Of a DNA stretch of 64,000 nt, positions 55,220 through 64,000 are shown in pieces. The notes beneath the pieces are model-generated. The model was not told the origin of the DNA. It was given only the letters and a program-made list of their open reading frames with translations, and made no database searches. The DNA lies in NCBI GenBank assembly GCA_033675265.1, contig JAUJYZ010000580.1, forward strand, positions 62,001 to 126,000, read 5' to 3'. Position numbers and translations under genes: made by a program. This DNA comes from Actinostola sp. cb2023 (taxonomy: Eukaryota > Cnidaria > Anthozoa > Actiniaria > Actinostolidae). Position 1 is the stretch's first letter. The number at the start of each line of letters is the position of its first letter.

Positions 55220-55277
55220 TCTCCGCAGTTATCAACTAAAATGACCCAGCAATTTGAGTAGTAATAGTGGTTCAAAT

Positions 55278-58200
55278 ATGGCCGTCGACTTGGTGTACCA
55301 GGCCTCGAAAGGTCGATCGTCAACTGTTCGGAGACTACTCGAGGAGGGGATTCATCCCGATGCTTGTAATGGTAACGGCGAGACGGCACTGTTTCACGCA
55401 GCTTTGGCGGGGAAAACAGGGACTGCAAAAGTACTATTAAAATATGGAGCTGACCCCAACAGGTAGGAGAATAAGTTAAGTGGGATAACCGCTGGCAAGT
55501 TTTATGTTTTATAGTAGGCTCAATCAAATGTAATGATTCAGATTAAACTCTCTCTTCTACCCTTTCTTTAAAAATATCGGGATTTTTGGTATCAAATATG
55601 GAATTATTATTCCCGCTACCAAATATGGAAGTATTATTCCCGCTACCAAATATGGAAGTATTATTCCTAATTAGGTACCAAATATGGAAGTATTATTTCT
55701 AATTAGGTACCAAATATGGAAGTATTATTCCCGCTACCAAATATGGAATTATTATTCCCGCTACCAAATATGACAGTAAGGAAAGACCGTGTACGACTTT
55801 CTGGGCAACGTATATCAACTAGCCAGACTAGCAACAATAACACATAGCACCAAATATGGAAGTATTATTCCCGCTACCAAATATGGAAGTATTATTCCTC
55901 ATTAAGTACCAAATATGGAATTATTCCTAATTAGCTATCAAATATGGAATTATTATTCTTTATTAGGATTTCTCATAATGGCTTGTCTCCCATAAATGCT
56001 GCCTGTCTAGACGATAATGTCAAGACGCTGGCGCTCTTGATGAACTATGGAGGACGCCTTCACAAGACAGACCAGGACAGTAATGAGCCTGCAGTGGTGT
56101 CGGCTCACAGATATCAAAGTCATCGAGTGATGAAATACATCACACAACTCAAGAAAGAGGCGCGCGCCTATCACCACATAGACGATCTGGATGACGTCAT
56201 GACAGATACAGAAAAGAAACAGGTAATAGGCAATGACGTCATATACTAAAAGTACCAAAAAAGTATTTTTTTTAAAGAAGATTTTTTTTTCTTTTGTTAG
56301 AAAATTAGCACCAATTGTCTTGCTATTCTCATGAGGGAATAAAAATCTGAATAAGAAAGAAAATTCCAAAAGTATTCTGGTACTTGTAGTAAAATGACAT
56401 CATCATGCAAGTCGCCTATTGGCTTTCCATAGTTAGTTACCCATAATGCTTTAGGACTCCTTATATTTGTATGACGTAGGTGGCTGTTTGACTCGGAAGT
56501 TTACACTACTTCAACAGCCACGCACACGTTAATCTCTTGCTTTATATAGTAACTACAATGATTGTAAATACCTCAATTATATATCTTTACCTAACTTTTG
56601 TTGTCATTTTTTGTCATTTTTTGTAAATATGTGTGTGAAAATAAATTTGAACTTGCATGAAAACGAGGCCAGGAATAAAATATATGAGTCGGACTGATTC
56701 GATTTTCAATATGGCGGCAAGTCAGTATAAAAAAGTTTTAAACTAGTTATAAACTAGTTTGTACAATTGAGAATATACTTTTGTCTCGGACTTTAGTTGT
56801 TTTTTTATTAAGGGTGCGTTCGATTGACCTTATATTCCGGAATAGGAATATAGTATAATATTCTGTCCTGGGTATTGTTATTCATGAGATGGTAATGAGG
56901 TATGGACCATCAATCTGGCCTGGGACAAGCCCAAGCCAGACTGAATTGAATGTTGAATAACTTAGTACCCGACTTACTCGACGCTAGGGTGGGTGGGTGG
57001 GTCGCCAACCGTCCTTCGTCGCGGACACAGTGAATTGAAAGGGGTAGGGCGTTCCTGTGTTTTCCTTTATATACACATCTGCATATATTAACTAATCCCC
57101 AGGGATCATATTTACAATTCAAATGATATGTGAATAGTATAATATTCTGTCCTGGGTATTGTTATTCATGAGATGGTAATGAGGTATGGACCATCAATCT
57201 GGCTCTTCCTCAAGCTGTCACACCATACACCATTACATGAGATCCCAAATACCCCCTCCAAGCGCCCTCTCTTCCCAAACCTTATCCTAACCCCCTAAGC
57301 GGTCATACGTGTGGTATCCTTCTGTTTTGCTTTATTTTGCTTCTAATCTTACTATTGCCCATTCTCATACGGAACTCCGCCTAAAAGGCCTGATAGAATC
57401 CCTTCAAGGCATCTATACATTTGTAAAATCGCTTCCCATGCACTGACATTTTTATGGAGGCCACCCGCCATAAACTCATCCGGGTTCCTTAGCTTTATCG
57501 TCTCCAATTGTGGCACAACTTCAGATACCAACACATCTCTCCAATCCACATTGAACTTCCGTCCTCCCTCCCGATCGGGAGCCCCCATCTATATTAACCC
57601 ATGATTGAGATGTTCTGGTTTGCAAAGACCTGGCTTGCTTACTGAACTCTTCCACTCCCCCTTCATTTCCGTTTTCCACTCCACTCATTTGCACTCTTCT
57701 TCTCTTTTTCGGTTGGATCTACGATATATAGGGAAACGGAAATGAGGAAAAGGAACAATCCCTTAACAAAGAACACCCCAGAAATAAAATATAGATAGGG
57801 TTCCCGACCAGGAGGGAGTAACTTCACACGCCTGATGTCAGAACGTCCATCGGCTACTGAGATATGCAGTAGGTCGACGGGAGTTACTCACCCTGATTCG
57901 GAGAACAAAATCATGGAAGTAAGACCCCTTCCCCCGAAACAAACAGGGAGCCCACACGCACGTAAAAAACAAATTCGAACAAACATATGTATTTTTCTTT
58001 ATTGAAACAAATTACTGTATGGAACCGCTTGCACAAGTAGTCAATAGGGTGGTTCCTACTCAGGTTGATCTGAAAATCTGCCTCTCTTAGCAGGTGGACC
58101 AGCAGAACCTGCCCCTCGAGACTGGCGAACCGGGCAGAAATTCTGGTAGTGGCCAAATTGGCGACAATAATAGCACTGCACCAAAGCGCGGTCTACACGC

Positions 58201-61200
58201 CCACGACGACCTCCATAGCTAGAATACCCGCGAGTGGCCCTTGGTGAGGACAGCCTCATTACTTTGTCCACTTTCGCCATTGTTCCCAATACTTTTTCGT
58301 GGTCCTTGTCACCCAACAAGACCTCCATATATTGCTGGAACTGTTCATCTGTACCGCTGGTCTTCTCTCTCAAAGCTCGGAGGACAGCTTCAAAGAATCC
58401 ACTCTTTGGGTGCTTATCTTCTTTCGCCACCCTTTTGAGGTTTAACAACCGATCTAACGCGCGATCCTTTGTGAACATTGGACTCTTCACTAGGTGTCTT
58501 AGCTCGTCCAAACAGGAGTCTACTGTGGCCTTTCGCGCGTTTTCAAGCTTTTTAAGACGCTCCCTCATGTCCTCCAAATTATGACCACCCTTCAAACAAG
58601 ATAAACAGTACCTGTTACAACTACAGATCAACGAAATTACCGCACATCAAATATGATAAATAGACCATCCCTATGCATAAACCGTAACGTCAAACCCTTT
58701 ATTGCATAACTGAACAGTAATGTCAAACAGTTTATCGCATAAACCGTTTACAGCCCCCCCCCCCCCCCCCTCCGGGGGGGAAATAACTGGACCCCCCCCC
58801 CACCCCCTGGTAAAATAACTGGGACCCCTCTCCCCCCGGTACAATACTGGACAATTTAAACCCCGCAGCATAATTCATAAACTGCATGCTCACTGCCCCA
58901 CAGGCATAATTCATAAACTGCACGCTCACTGCCCCACAGGCATCATTCATAAACAACATGCTCACTGCCCCACAGGCATAATACATAACTGCAAGCTCAC
59001 TGCCCCACAGGCATAATTCATAAACTGCATGCTCACTGCCCCACAGGCATAATTCATAAACTGCATGCTCACTGCCCCACAGGCATCATTCATAAACTGC
59101 ATGCTCACTGCCCCACAGGCATAATTCATAAACTGCATGCTCACTGCCCCACAGGCATAATTCATAAACTGCATGCTCACTGCCCCACAGGCATCATTCA
59201 TAACTGCATGCTCACTGCCCCACAGGCATAATTCATAAACTGCATGCTCACTGCCCCACAGGCACTATTCGTAAACTGCATGCTCACTGCTTCACCAGCA
59301 TAATTTTGAAATTTGTCAACCCCGACCCCGTTATCTTAGCCCCCAGGCAAAAAGAAAATATAAATATAGTATTAGCCGGTTTACAGTCACGTAGGCGATG
59401 CAAAATTCTATTACAGTGTCCTCTCGGTTCGTTGCCACGCACAAGCACACATTTTCAGCACACAATTTACAACAACACGCTCACAGTTTAGTCCCGTGCC
59501 CAGCGAACCTTTACATGTTACACGTGGCGACCTAAACTTCGTCAGCATTAGAAACTGAACCTTAAAAGAACATAAACCCCTGAAGACAAAACCCTACTGA
59601 ATAAGGTGACTCAAAGTTTCACGAAAGATAGTTCATACCGAACTGATATACGATACCTCGTTAGCTGGAGCGTTGGCCGCTCGAACTCCGCCGTGTTGAG
59701 CTTCAACTTGCTGGTCCGGGGCCGCTTGACCTTCTGCCTGGCCATCCTGATTACCAGCGTTCGCGTCCGCCACAGCTTGTTCTACCTGTCCAGCCGCTGC
59801 TGGACGAGGCGCTTGCTCGTTCTCTGCCATCTTTTTTGAATTACGAGTAAGTCGGGTTCTACAGCTATCCGCCAAACCCGTCCTTCTTCGCGGACACAGT
59901 GAATTGAAAGGGGTAGGGCATGCCTGTGTTTTCCTTTATATACACATCTGCATATATTAACTAATCCCCAGGGATCATATTTACAATTCAAATGATATGT
60001 GAATACTTGGAATAATACAGAATGTCCGTTCAATTGAGTCTGTTCCGATTCCGGAATAAGCGGAATATATTCCAAACATTCTGCTCATAGCAGAATGCTT
60101 GGAATATTCCGGAATAATGACGTCATCCGTCTGTCCCAGAATCTGGAATTATTCCTATTCCGGAATAAGGTCAATCGAATGCACCCTAAGACGCAGTTTC
60201 TTACTATCCAACTGATGAAGACTGTTGATTTACAGTCGAAACGTCTTAATAAAAAAACAACTAAAGTCCGAGACAAAAGTCTATTTTCAATTTAAAACAT
60301 GAATCCTGACTGCAAGTTCAACATTTTTAAAGTCATTAGTTTGTACAATGTACAACTCTATTTGTTTCTTCTCAGAAAGTTAAAAAGCTACAAAGGAGAG
60401 AGGAGTTTCCAGGGAATTATTCGTCTCTTCCCTGTGTTGACCTCGACGAGTTGAAGACTTTACATGACGGAAAGACGTTCTCCTTTGTTGCTCCTCACGT
60501 GACTTTTAGATCTGGCTCATGGCACAGGGTTCCCGTGACAGTAAAGACTCTTATAAAAGTTTACTACGTTAAAGAAATGAAGAGAGAAATGGAAGTGCTA
60601 CGGTACGTCAGGAATAACTGGTTATTTCAGGGGTGGGGAAGGTTGAGCACAGGAAGCCCAGTTATGGCAAAAATCAAAGAATATTGGGCTCCCTGTGGAC
60701 TAGCTCTCGAGGGACTCTCTTAATTTTTCCGCGCGTTCACAAATATTTATTTTTAGTTGGGCTTCCTGTGGTGGAAAGAGGAAGGAAGGGTTAAAGGAGA
60801 ATGTAGTGTGGATGAATGGCTGAGTGGATGAAATACGTAAAGCCAGAGAAGCTCACCTCATAGATAAAGGGAAAACCCTTTAGAGCGTGACGAATTGTAT
60901 TTTTTTATCAGTTTCAATCAATGTTGTAATGTTTTTACGTCATCTATCATCTCCTGTTTCGTCTCATTATGTAATAGCTGTATATTTGTATTCACCATTT
61001 GTAAATCTCTCCTTAACCTGAAGAAGGCTAGTCTGGCTAGCCGAAATATAGTCACCAAAAAAATATACGTTGTATTGGTCTTTGCTGAGTCCTTGGACTA
61101 CTTGCTTCATATTTGAAAAAGAAGAAAACAGAAAGGAAAAAGAGAGATCAGAGAATAAAAGAAAGAGAAAAAAGAAGGAAGGAAGGAAGGAAGAGAGAAA

Positions 61201-61777
61201 GAGACGGAGAAAGAGAGAAAGGAAGAAAGAAAGGAAGAAAGGAAGGAAGGAAGGTAGACAGTATCAAAGACTCATATTAAGTAGAATTCTTCAAATGGTG
61301 TCAAAGCACCTCAATTTATAACAATATTAATACTTCCTTACCCGTCTCTCTTCCCAGCGTCCTACGTCATCCGAACGTTGTATCTATTTTAGCTGTCATC
61401 ACCGGGCCAGTGGAGGACCAAATCAGCTCCGTGTTTGAGCACTTCAAACTAGGAAACTTGTACCACGTGCTCTACGATTCCAAAGTTACCCTAAACCTTC
61501 CTGACAGACTACATATCATGTTAGACGTGTCAGACGCCATGGTATACATCCACAACAAAGGGAATACTCACTGTTATATTAACTCCTATAGCGCCTTTCT
61601 TTGCGAGAACAATAGGGCAAAGTTAGGGAACTTTGAGTACATGCAGAAGAGCGATGACAACATGTCCAATGGGAATCAAGAATCTGGAGGGATTGCGCAC
61701 ATCTTGGAACAACAACGTTGGATGTCTTCTGAGCAGCTGAAGGGATACCCTGCAAGTAGAAATGGCGATGTTTATAG
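55278..61777 (+). CDS. TEX14: TEX14-like ankyrin-repeat pseudokinase (5' part, incomplete)
   Basis: Four coding exons join in frame: 55278-55462, 55967-56222, 60376-60602, 61358-61777 (362 codons so far), with a donor TATAG|gtgag at the end, so the gene continues to the right. ATG 55278 is the first in frame after a TGA. Residues 1-120 hold about three ankyrin repeats (GNGETALFHAALAGKTG, LLKYGADPN, NGLSPINAACLDDN). A protein-kinase-like domain follows: beta-3 VTVKTL keeps Lys, alpha-C has REMEVL, then LRHPNVVSILAV. The catalytic loop is THCYINSYSAF (no HRD Asp) and the DFG position reads LGNFEYMQKSDD, so it should be catalytically dead. This matches TEX14, which in vertebrates stabilises germ-cell intercellular bridges. 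The ortholog call rests on domain order and the LxNxEYM.xS(E/D)D motif. Confidence 0.85.
55580..55965. repeat. Tandem repeat 'taccaaatatggaattatta'
   Basis: About ten copies of a 24-30 bp unit ('ttcccgctaccaaatatgga') in the first intron between coding exons, interrupted at about 55772-55845 by unrelated sequence. It ends two bases from the acceptor of the next exon. Confidence 0.9.
57352..57588 (-). CDS. Small ORF (78 codons) in the Harbinger-like element
   Basis: Reads MGAPDREGGRKFNVDWRDVL and ends LLGGVPYENGQ-stop. Complex composition and a hydrophobic centre suggest it is, or was, translated. It may be a separate product or an exon of the element's gene. I do not recognise the family. 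Confidence 0.35.
   Translation of the reverse strand: MGAPDREGGRKFNVDWRDVLVSEVVPQLETIKLRNPDEFMAGGLHKNVSAWEAILQMYRCLEGILSGLLGGVPYENGQ
58056..59830 (-). CDS. Zinc-knuckle (CCHC) gag-like protein of the transposon
   Basis: Two exons join in phase 0: 59830-59657 (58 codons, MAENEQAPRPAAAGQ..., Ala/Gln-rich) with donor GAG|gtatcg, and 58589-58056 (177 codons plus TAG) after 'ttgtttgaag'. The second exon has a charged, probably helical coiled-coil-like region (LEDMRERLKKLENARK), then an RGYSSYGGRRGR stretch and a CCHC knuckle CYYCRQFGHYQNFC, ending in a basic tail. Such knuckles bind nucleic acid and are common in gag-type proteins; here the gene lies between inverted repeats, so it is probably an accessory protein of the DNA element or a captured gag. 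The intron is filled by C-tracts and a 36-bp array. Confidence 0.6.
58860..59300. repeat. 36-bp minisatellite, about 12 copies
   Basis: Unit 'cataattcataaactgcatg' + 'ctcactgccccacagg' with a few 'catcattc' and shortened variants, in the intron of the zinc-knuckle gene. C-tracts and 'ccggggggg' occur at 58749-58830. Confidence 0.95.
60190..60300 (+). ncRNA. Hammerhead-like core, copy 2 (element split by the Harbinger-like insertion)
   Basis: CTGATGA (60212-60218), A, GACTGT, loop, ACAGTC (60232-60237), GAAA (60238-60241), CGTC. Flanking 'cgtcttaataaaaaaacaac' is mirrored by 'gttgttttttta' plus 'ttaa' left of the insertion at 56.8 kb. It lies sense within the TEX14-like gene intron. Stem I is weak (two A-U pairs), so catalytic activity is uncertain. 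Confidence 0.45.
61018..61053 (+). ncRNA. Hammerhead-like core, copy 3
   Basis: CTGAAGA (61018-61024), A, GGCTAG, loop TCTGG, CTAGCC (61037-61042), GAAA (61043-61046), TATAGTC. The order matches a hammerhead core with a very short stem III and GTC. It is in the intron before the fourth TEX14-like coding exon, sense strand. Stem I is not evident. Confidence 0.45.
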
Positions 61778-61792
61778 GTGAGTAAGAACGGG

Positions 61793-61868
61793 ACGTATGG
61801 GACGTATGGGACGTATGGGACGTATGGGACGTACGGGACAGTACGGGACGTACGGGACAGTACAGGAC
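61793..61868. repeat. Short tandem repeat 'gggacgtatg'
   Basis: About eight 9-11 bp copies of 'gggacgtatg / gggacagtac' starting 16 bp after the donor of the fourth TEX14-like exon. Confidence 0.9.
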
Positions 61869-62240
61869 GTACAGCAAAATCCCGCGTATATTAATGAACC
61901 TGTTTTTTCCAAGTCATGAGTCTTTCAGTCTTTCAGTTTATTTACTCGGTAAAACTCTGTTGCTACAAACCAAGAATATAAAATAAAAACCAAAAGAAAC
62001 TACCATAAACCGGACTAAAAGGTTCGAGCTTACTTTAGTTAGCTTTAATTTGCTTCTATTTCATGAACATGTATGCTCAGTACACTTCAGTGTCCTCACA
62101 CACTACCAATATGGCCGCTTTCCACATTATGTAAAATATCAAACACGAGAACTGAACACAGGCAGTCCAACCATTCCTTTTGAGGCTACTAAATAATTTG
62201 TGAATAAATAAGATAACGAGAAGTGTATACATATTTTTAT
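61869..62240. other. TEX14-like gene intron, no exon recognised
   Basis: Begins with 'cagcaaaatcccgcgtatat', reminiscent of the pogo-like end at 50441. No exon supported. Confidence 0.4.
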
Positions 62241-62278
62241 GACAAATATTTCGGGTAGTCTCCACTACCCATCTTCAG
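62241..62278 (-). ncRNA. Hammerhead-like core, copy 4
   Basis: On the minus strand CTGAAGA (62278-62272), T, GGGTAG, loop, CTACCC (62258-62253), GAAA (62252-62249), TATTTGTC ending at 62241. Again a 6-bp stem II with a sequence different from the other copies. Antisense in the TEX14-like intron; no clear stem I. Confidence 0.4.
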
Positions 62279-62527
62279 TATTGGTTATTCGCCCAAAGAA
62301 ATACATTCCTACTAAATAATGAAATAAAATGATATTTGCGTTTTTTGATGGGTTTCCTGTGGTAGAGCGCGCGCGCGCAAAACGTATTATGTTGGGTTCC
62401 CTGTGCATATGTATAGAAATTGATGATGTTGTGCGCATCCCGCGCGTCCCGCAGTACATATGTATATTCAATATTCAATATTGAAGTTCCAATTTCAAAA
62501 CACCTCGATGTTGGTTATAAAAACTCC

Positions 62528-63192
62528 GCTGCTCCTCTTTTTTTTCAACCCACTTCTCAGTGTTTGGATATCAGATGAAACACTCTTTCTTGTGTTTGAT
62601 CTATTACTACTATCATACATCCAAACACTGCACCTCATTGTTTCAACCCACTTCTCAGTGTTTGGATATCAGATGAAACACTCTTTCTTGTGTTTGATCT
62701 ATTACTACTATCATACATCCAAACACTGCACCTCATTGTTTCAACCCACTTCTCAGTATTTGGATATCAGATGAAACACTCTTTCTTGTGTTTGATCTAT
62801 TACTACTATCATACATCCAAACACTGCACCTCATTGTTTCAACCCACTTCTCAGTATTTGGATATCAGATGAAACACTCTTTCTTGTGTTTGATCTATTA
62901 CTACTATCATACATCCAAACACTGCGCCTCATTGTTTCAACCCACTTCTCAGTGTTTGGATATCAGATGAAACACTCTTTCTTGTGTTTGATCTATTACT
63001 ACTATCATACATCCAAACACTGCACCTCATTGTTTCAACCCACTTCTCAGTATTTGGATATCAGATGAAACACTCTTTCTTGTGTTTGATCTATTACTAC
63101 TATCATACATCCAAACACTGCACCTCATTGTTTCAACCCACTTCTCAGTGTTTGTATATCGGATGAAACACTCTTTCTCGCGTGTTTGATCT
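62528..63192. repeat. 98-bp minisatellite, about 6.8 copies
   Basis: Unit starts 'tttcaacccacttctcagtg' and holds 'ttgtgtttgatctattacta'. Each unit contains 'gtgtttggat' and 'atccaaacac', so every copy can fold on itself. Copies differ by single bases. Confidence 0.95.
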
Positions 63193-63374
63193 AGCTTCTC
63201 AAACCATGAATAATTCTTGGAGAAATTCAAAGTTAAAGTTGACCAAATTCTATGCTAATTAAGGTCACACTTCAGCTTCACGGTAGTGATTTCCTTTGTT
63301 TTGTCCTCATGAATTATTAATGAGTTTGCGTGAGAATTAACATAGACTGGATGAACACCGAGTAGGTTCATGTA

Positions 63375-63630
63375 GCTATATACAGTGGTGGATCCAGGGG
63401 TGGTTCCATATATGGGTTCCATGGAACCCCCCTTTGTTAAGCCCATCATGTTCTTTACACTAAGTAGAATGAAGTAGCTATATACAGTGGTGGATTCAGG
63501 GGTGGTTCCATATATGGGTTCCATGGAACCCCCCTTTGTTAAGCCCATCATGTTCTTTACACTAAGTAGAATGAAGTAGCTATATACAGTGGTGGATTCA
63601 GGGGTGGTTCCATATATGGGTTCCATCATC
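63375..63630. repeat. Tandem repeat of about 110 bp, 2.3 copies
   Basis: Unit 'tagctatatacagtggtgga' ... 'ggttccatggaaccccccttt' ... 'cactaagtagaatga'. The word 'acagtggtggatccagggg' looks like a transposon end, and 'ggttccatggaacc' is palindromic. Confidence 0.85.
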
Positions 63631-64000
63631 GCCAGAAATTTCGAATCGACATGCGCAGTTGAACGCGACACTTAGAAAAAATAGACCTCGATTACATTAC
63701 AATAAATGTATGGAGTCAAAATACTTATATCTCAATATTCCCCTTTAAAATAAAATTGAACATTTACTTTGCCTCCATTTTAACGAACGTAGTTTCTAGC
63801 TTTAGTTTAACGGTAATTACAACATCTTACCTCCAATACTCGGCTCGGTTTTTACGTTTCTTCAATCGTTGAATTATAAGTACCCCATTATAGAGAAACA
63901 TATGGCGGATGCCTTAACTACAAAGAGTTCTGGCCCCTGGTGTCTGCCTGTCCTTGCACTGATACACTTACTTTGCCTCTGGTTCGAAAGACGAAGAACT
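63631..64000. other. No feature recognised
   Basis: Presumably intron of the TEX14-like gene. A minus-strand donor-like 'ggcaaagtaagtg' lies at the far right but has no supported exon. Confidence 0.35.

Larger units (their letters stand above)
56812..60186. mobile_element. 3.4-kb PIF/Harbinger-like element with TAA duplication
   Basis: Left end GGGTGCGTTCGATTGACCTT and right end AAGGTCAATCGAATGCACCC are inverted. Both are flanked by TAA (56809-56811, 60187-60189), a TWA target duplication as in PIF/Harbinger elements. The ends match the MITE at 33230-33452. The interior carries a two-exon zinc-knuckle gene and a small ORF on the minus strand, plus a 36-bp minisatellite. A 130-bp segment is directly repeated near both ends (57000-57135 and 59870-60006). 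I see no recognisable transposase. Confidence 0.75.

Noticed and set aside
57000..60006. LTR retrotransposon suggested by 130-bp direct repeats
   Set aside because: The repeats lie inside terminal inverted repeats with a TAA duplication, have no polymerase between them, and do not start and end with TG...CA.

Overview
The window is animal nuclear DNA: intron-dense protein genes with GT-AG (one GC-AG) junctions, abundant microsatellites and minisatellites, and many small inverted-repeat transposons. Gene content fits a metazoan: an ACTL6A/BAF53 actin-related protein, a CCCH zinc-finger protein, an ionotropic glutamate receptor (iGluR) and a TEX14-type pseudokinase. The repeat style (many TA- and TTAA-flanked hairpin MITEs, frequent tacatgtaca words, promoter-like 'ctgattggct' boxes) suggests a marine invertebrate, perhaps a non-bilaterian such as a cnidarian or sponge. 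This placement is a low-confidence inference.

Layout. (1) 0.65-5.57 kb, minus: the 5' part of a large acidic/lysine-rich CCCH zinc-finger gene that runs off the left edge. (2) 5.8-16.6 kb, plus: a complete 14-exon ACTL6A gene (434 codons) sharing a 227-bp divergent promoter with gene 1. Its introns hold a 60-bp minisatellite, long CTT, TTA, CATC and CTTC tracts and a 1-kb 12-mer array. (3) 20.6-21.3 kb, minus: an unrecognised 253-codon ORF or first exon with an RFX X-box-like palindrome just upstream. (4) 26.6-47.6 kb, minus: an iGluR gene whose 13 recognisable coding exons I could join in frame from signal peptide to M4 (829 codons); a possible tail exon lies at 24.7-24.9 kb. Nearly every intron carries its own tandem array or inverted-repeat element. 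(5) 55.3-61.8 kb, plus: the first four coding exons of a TEX14-like ankyrin/pseudokinase gene that continues off the right edge. Its second intron contains a 3.4-kb TAA-flanked transposon with its own zinc-knuckle gene.

How the genes relate. ACTL6A is a subunit of BAF/INO80/TIP60-type chromatin complexes and shares its promoter with the nuclear CCCH protein. The iGluR and the TEX14-like gene are divergent (47.6 and 55.3 kb) but separated by about 7.7 kb of transposons and repeats. I see no operon-like functional link among the other genes.

Most notable observations: a tandem array that duplicates the exon-intron boundary of an iGluR exon, giving eight perfect CAG|GTACGT donors in a row; an iGluR pore with Glu at the Q/R/N site and loss of the usual glutamate-binding Ser/Thr pair; four hammerhead-ribozyme-like cores (CTGANGA, 6-bp stem II, GAAA, ...GTC) whose stem II differs in sequence but keeps pairing; and a transposon whose empty site can be read within an older repeat.
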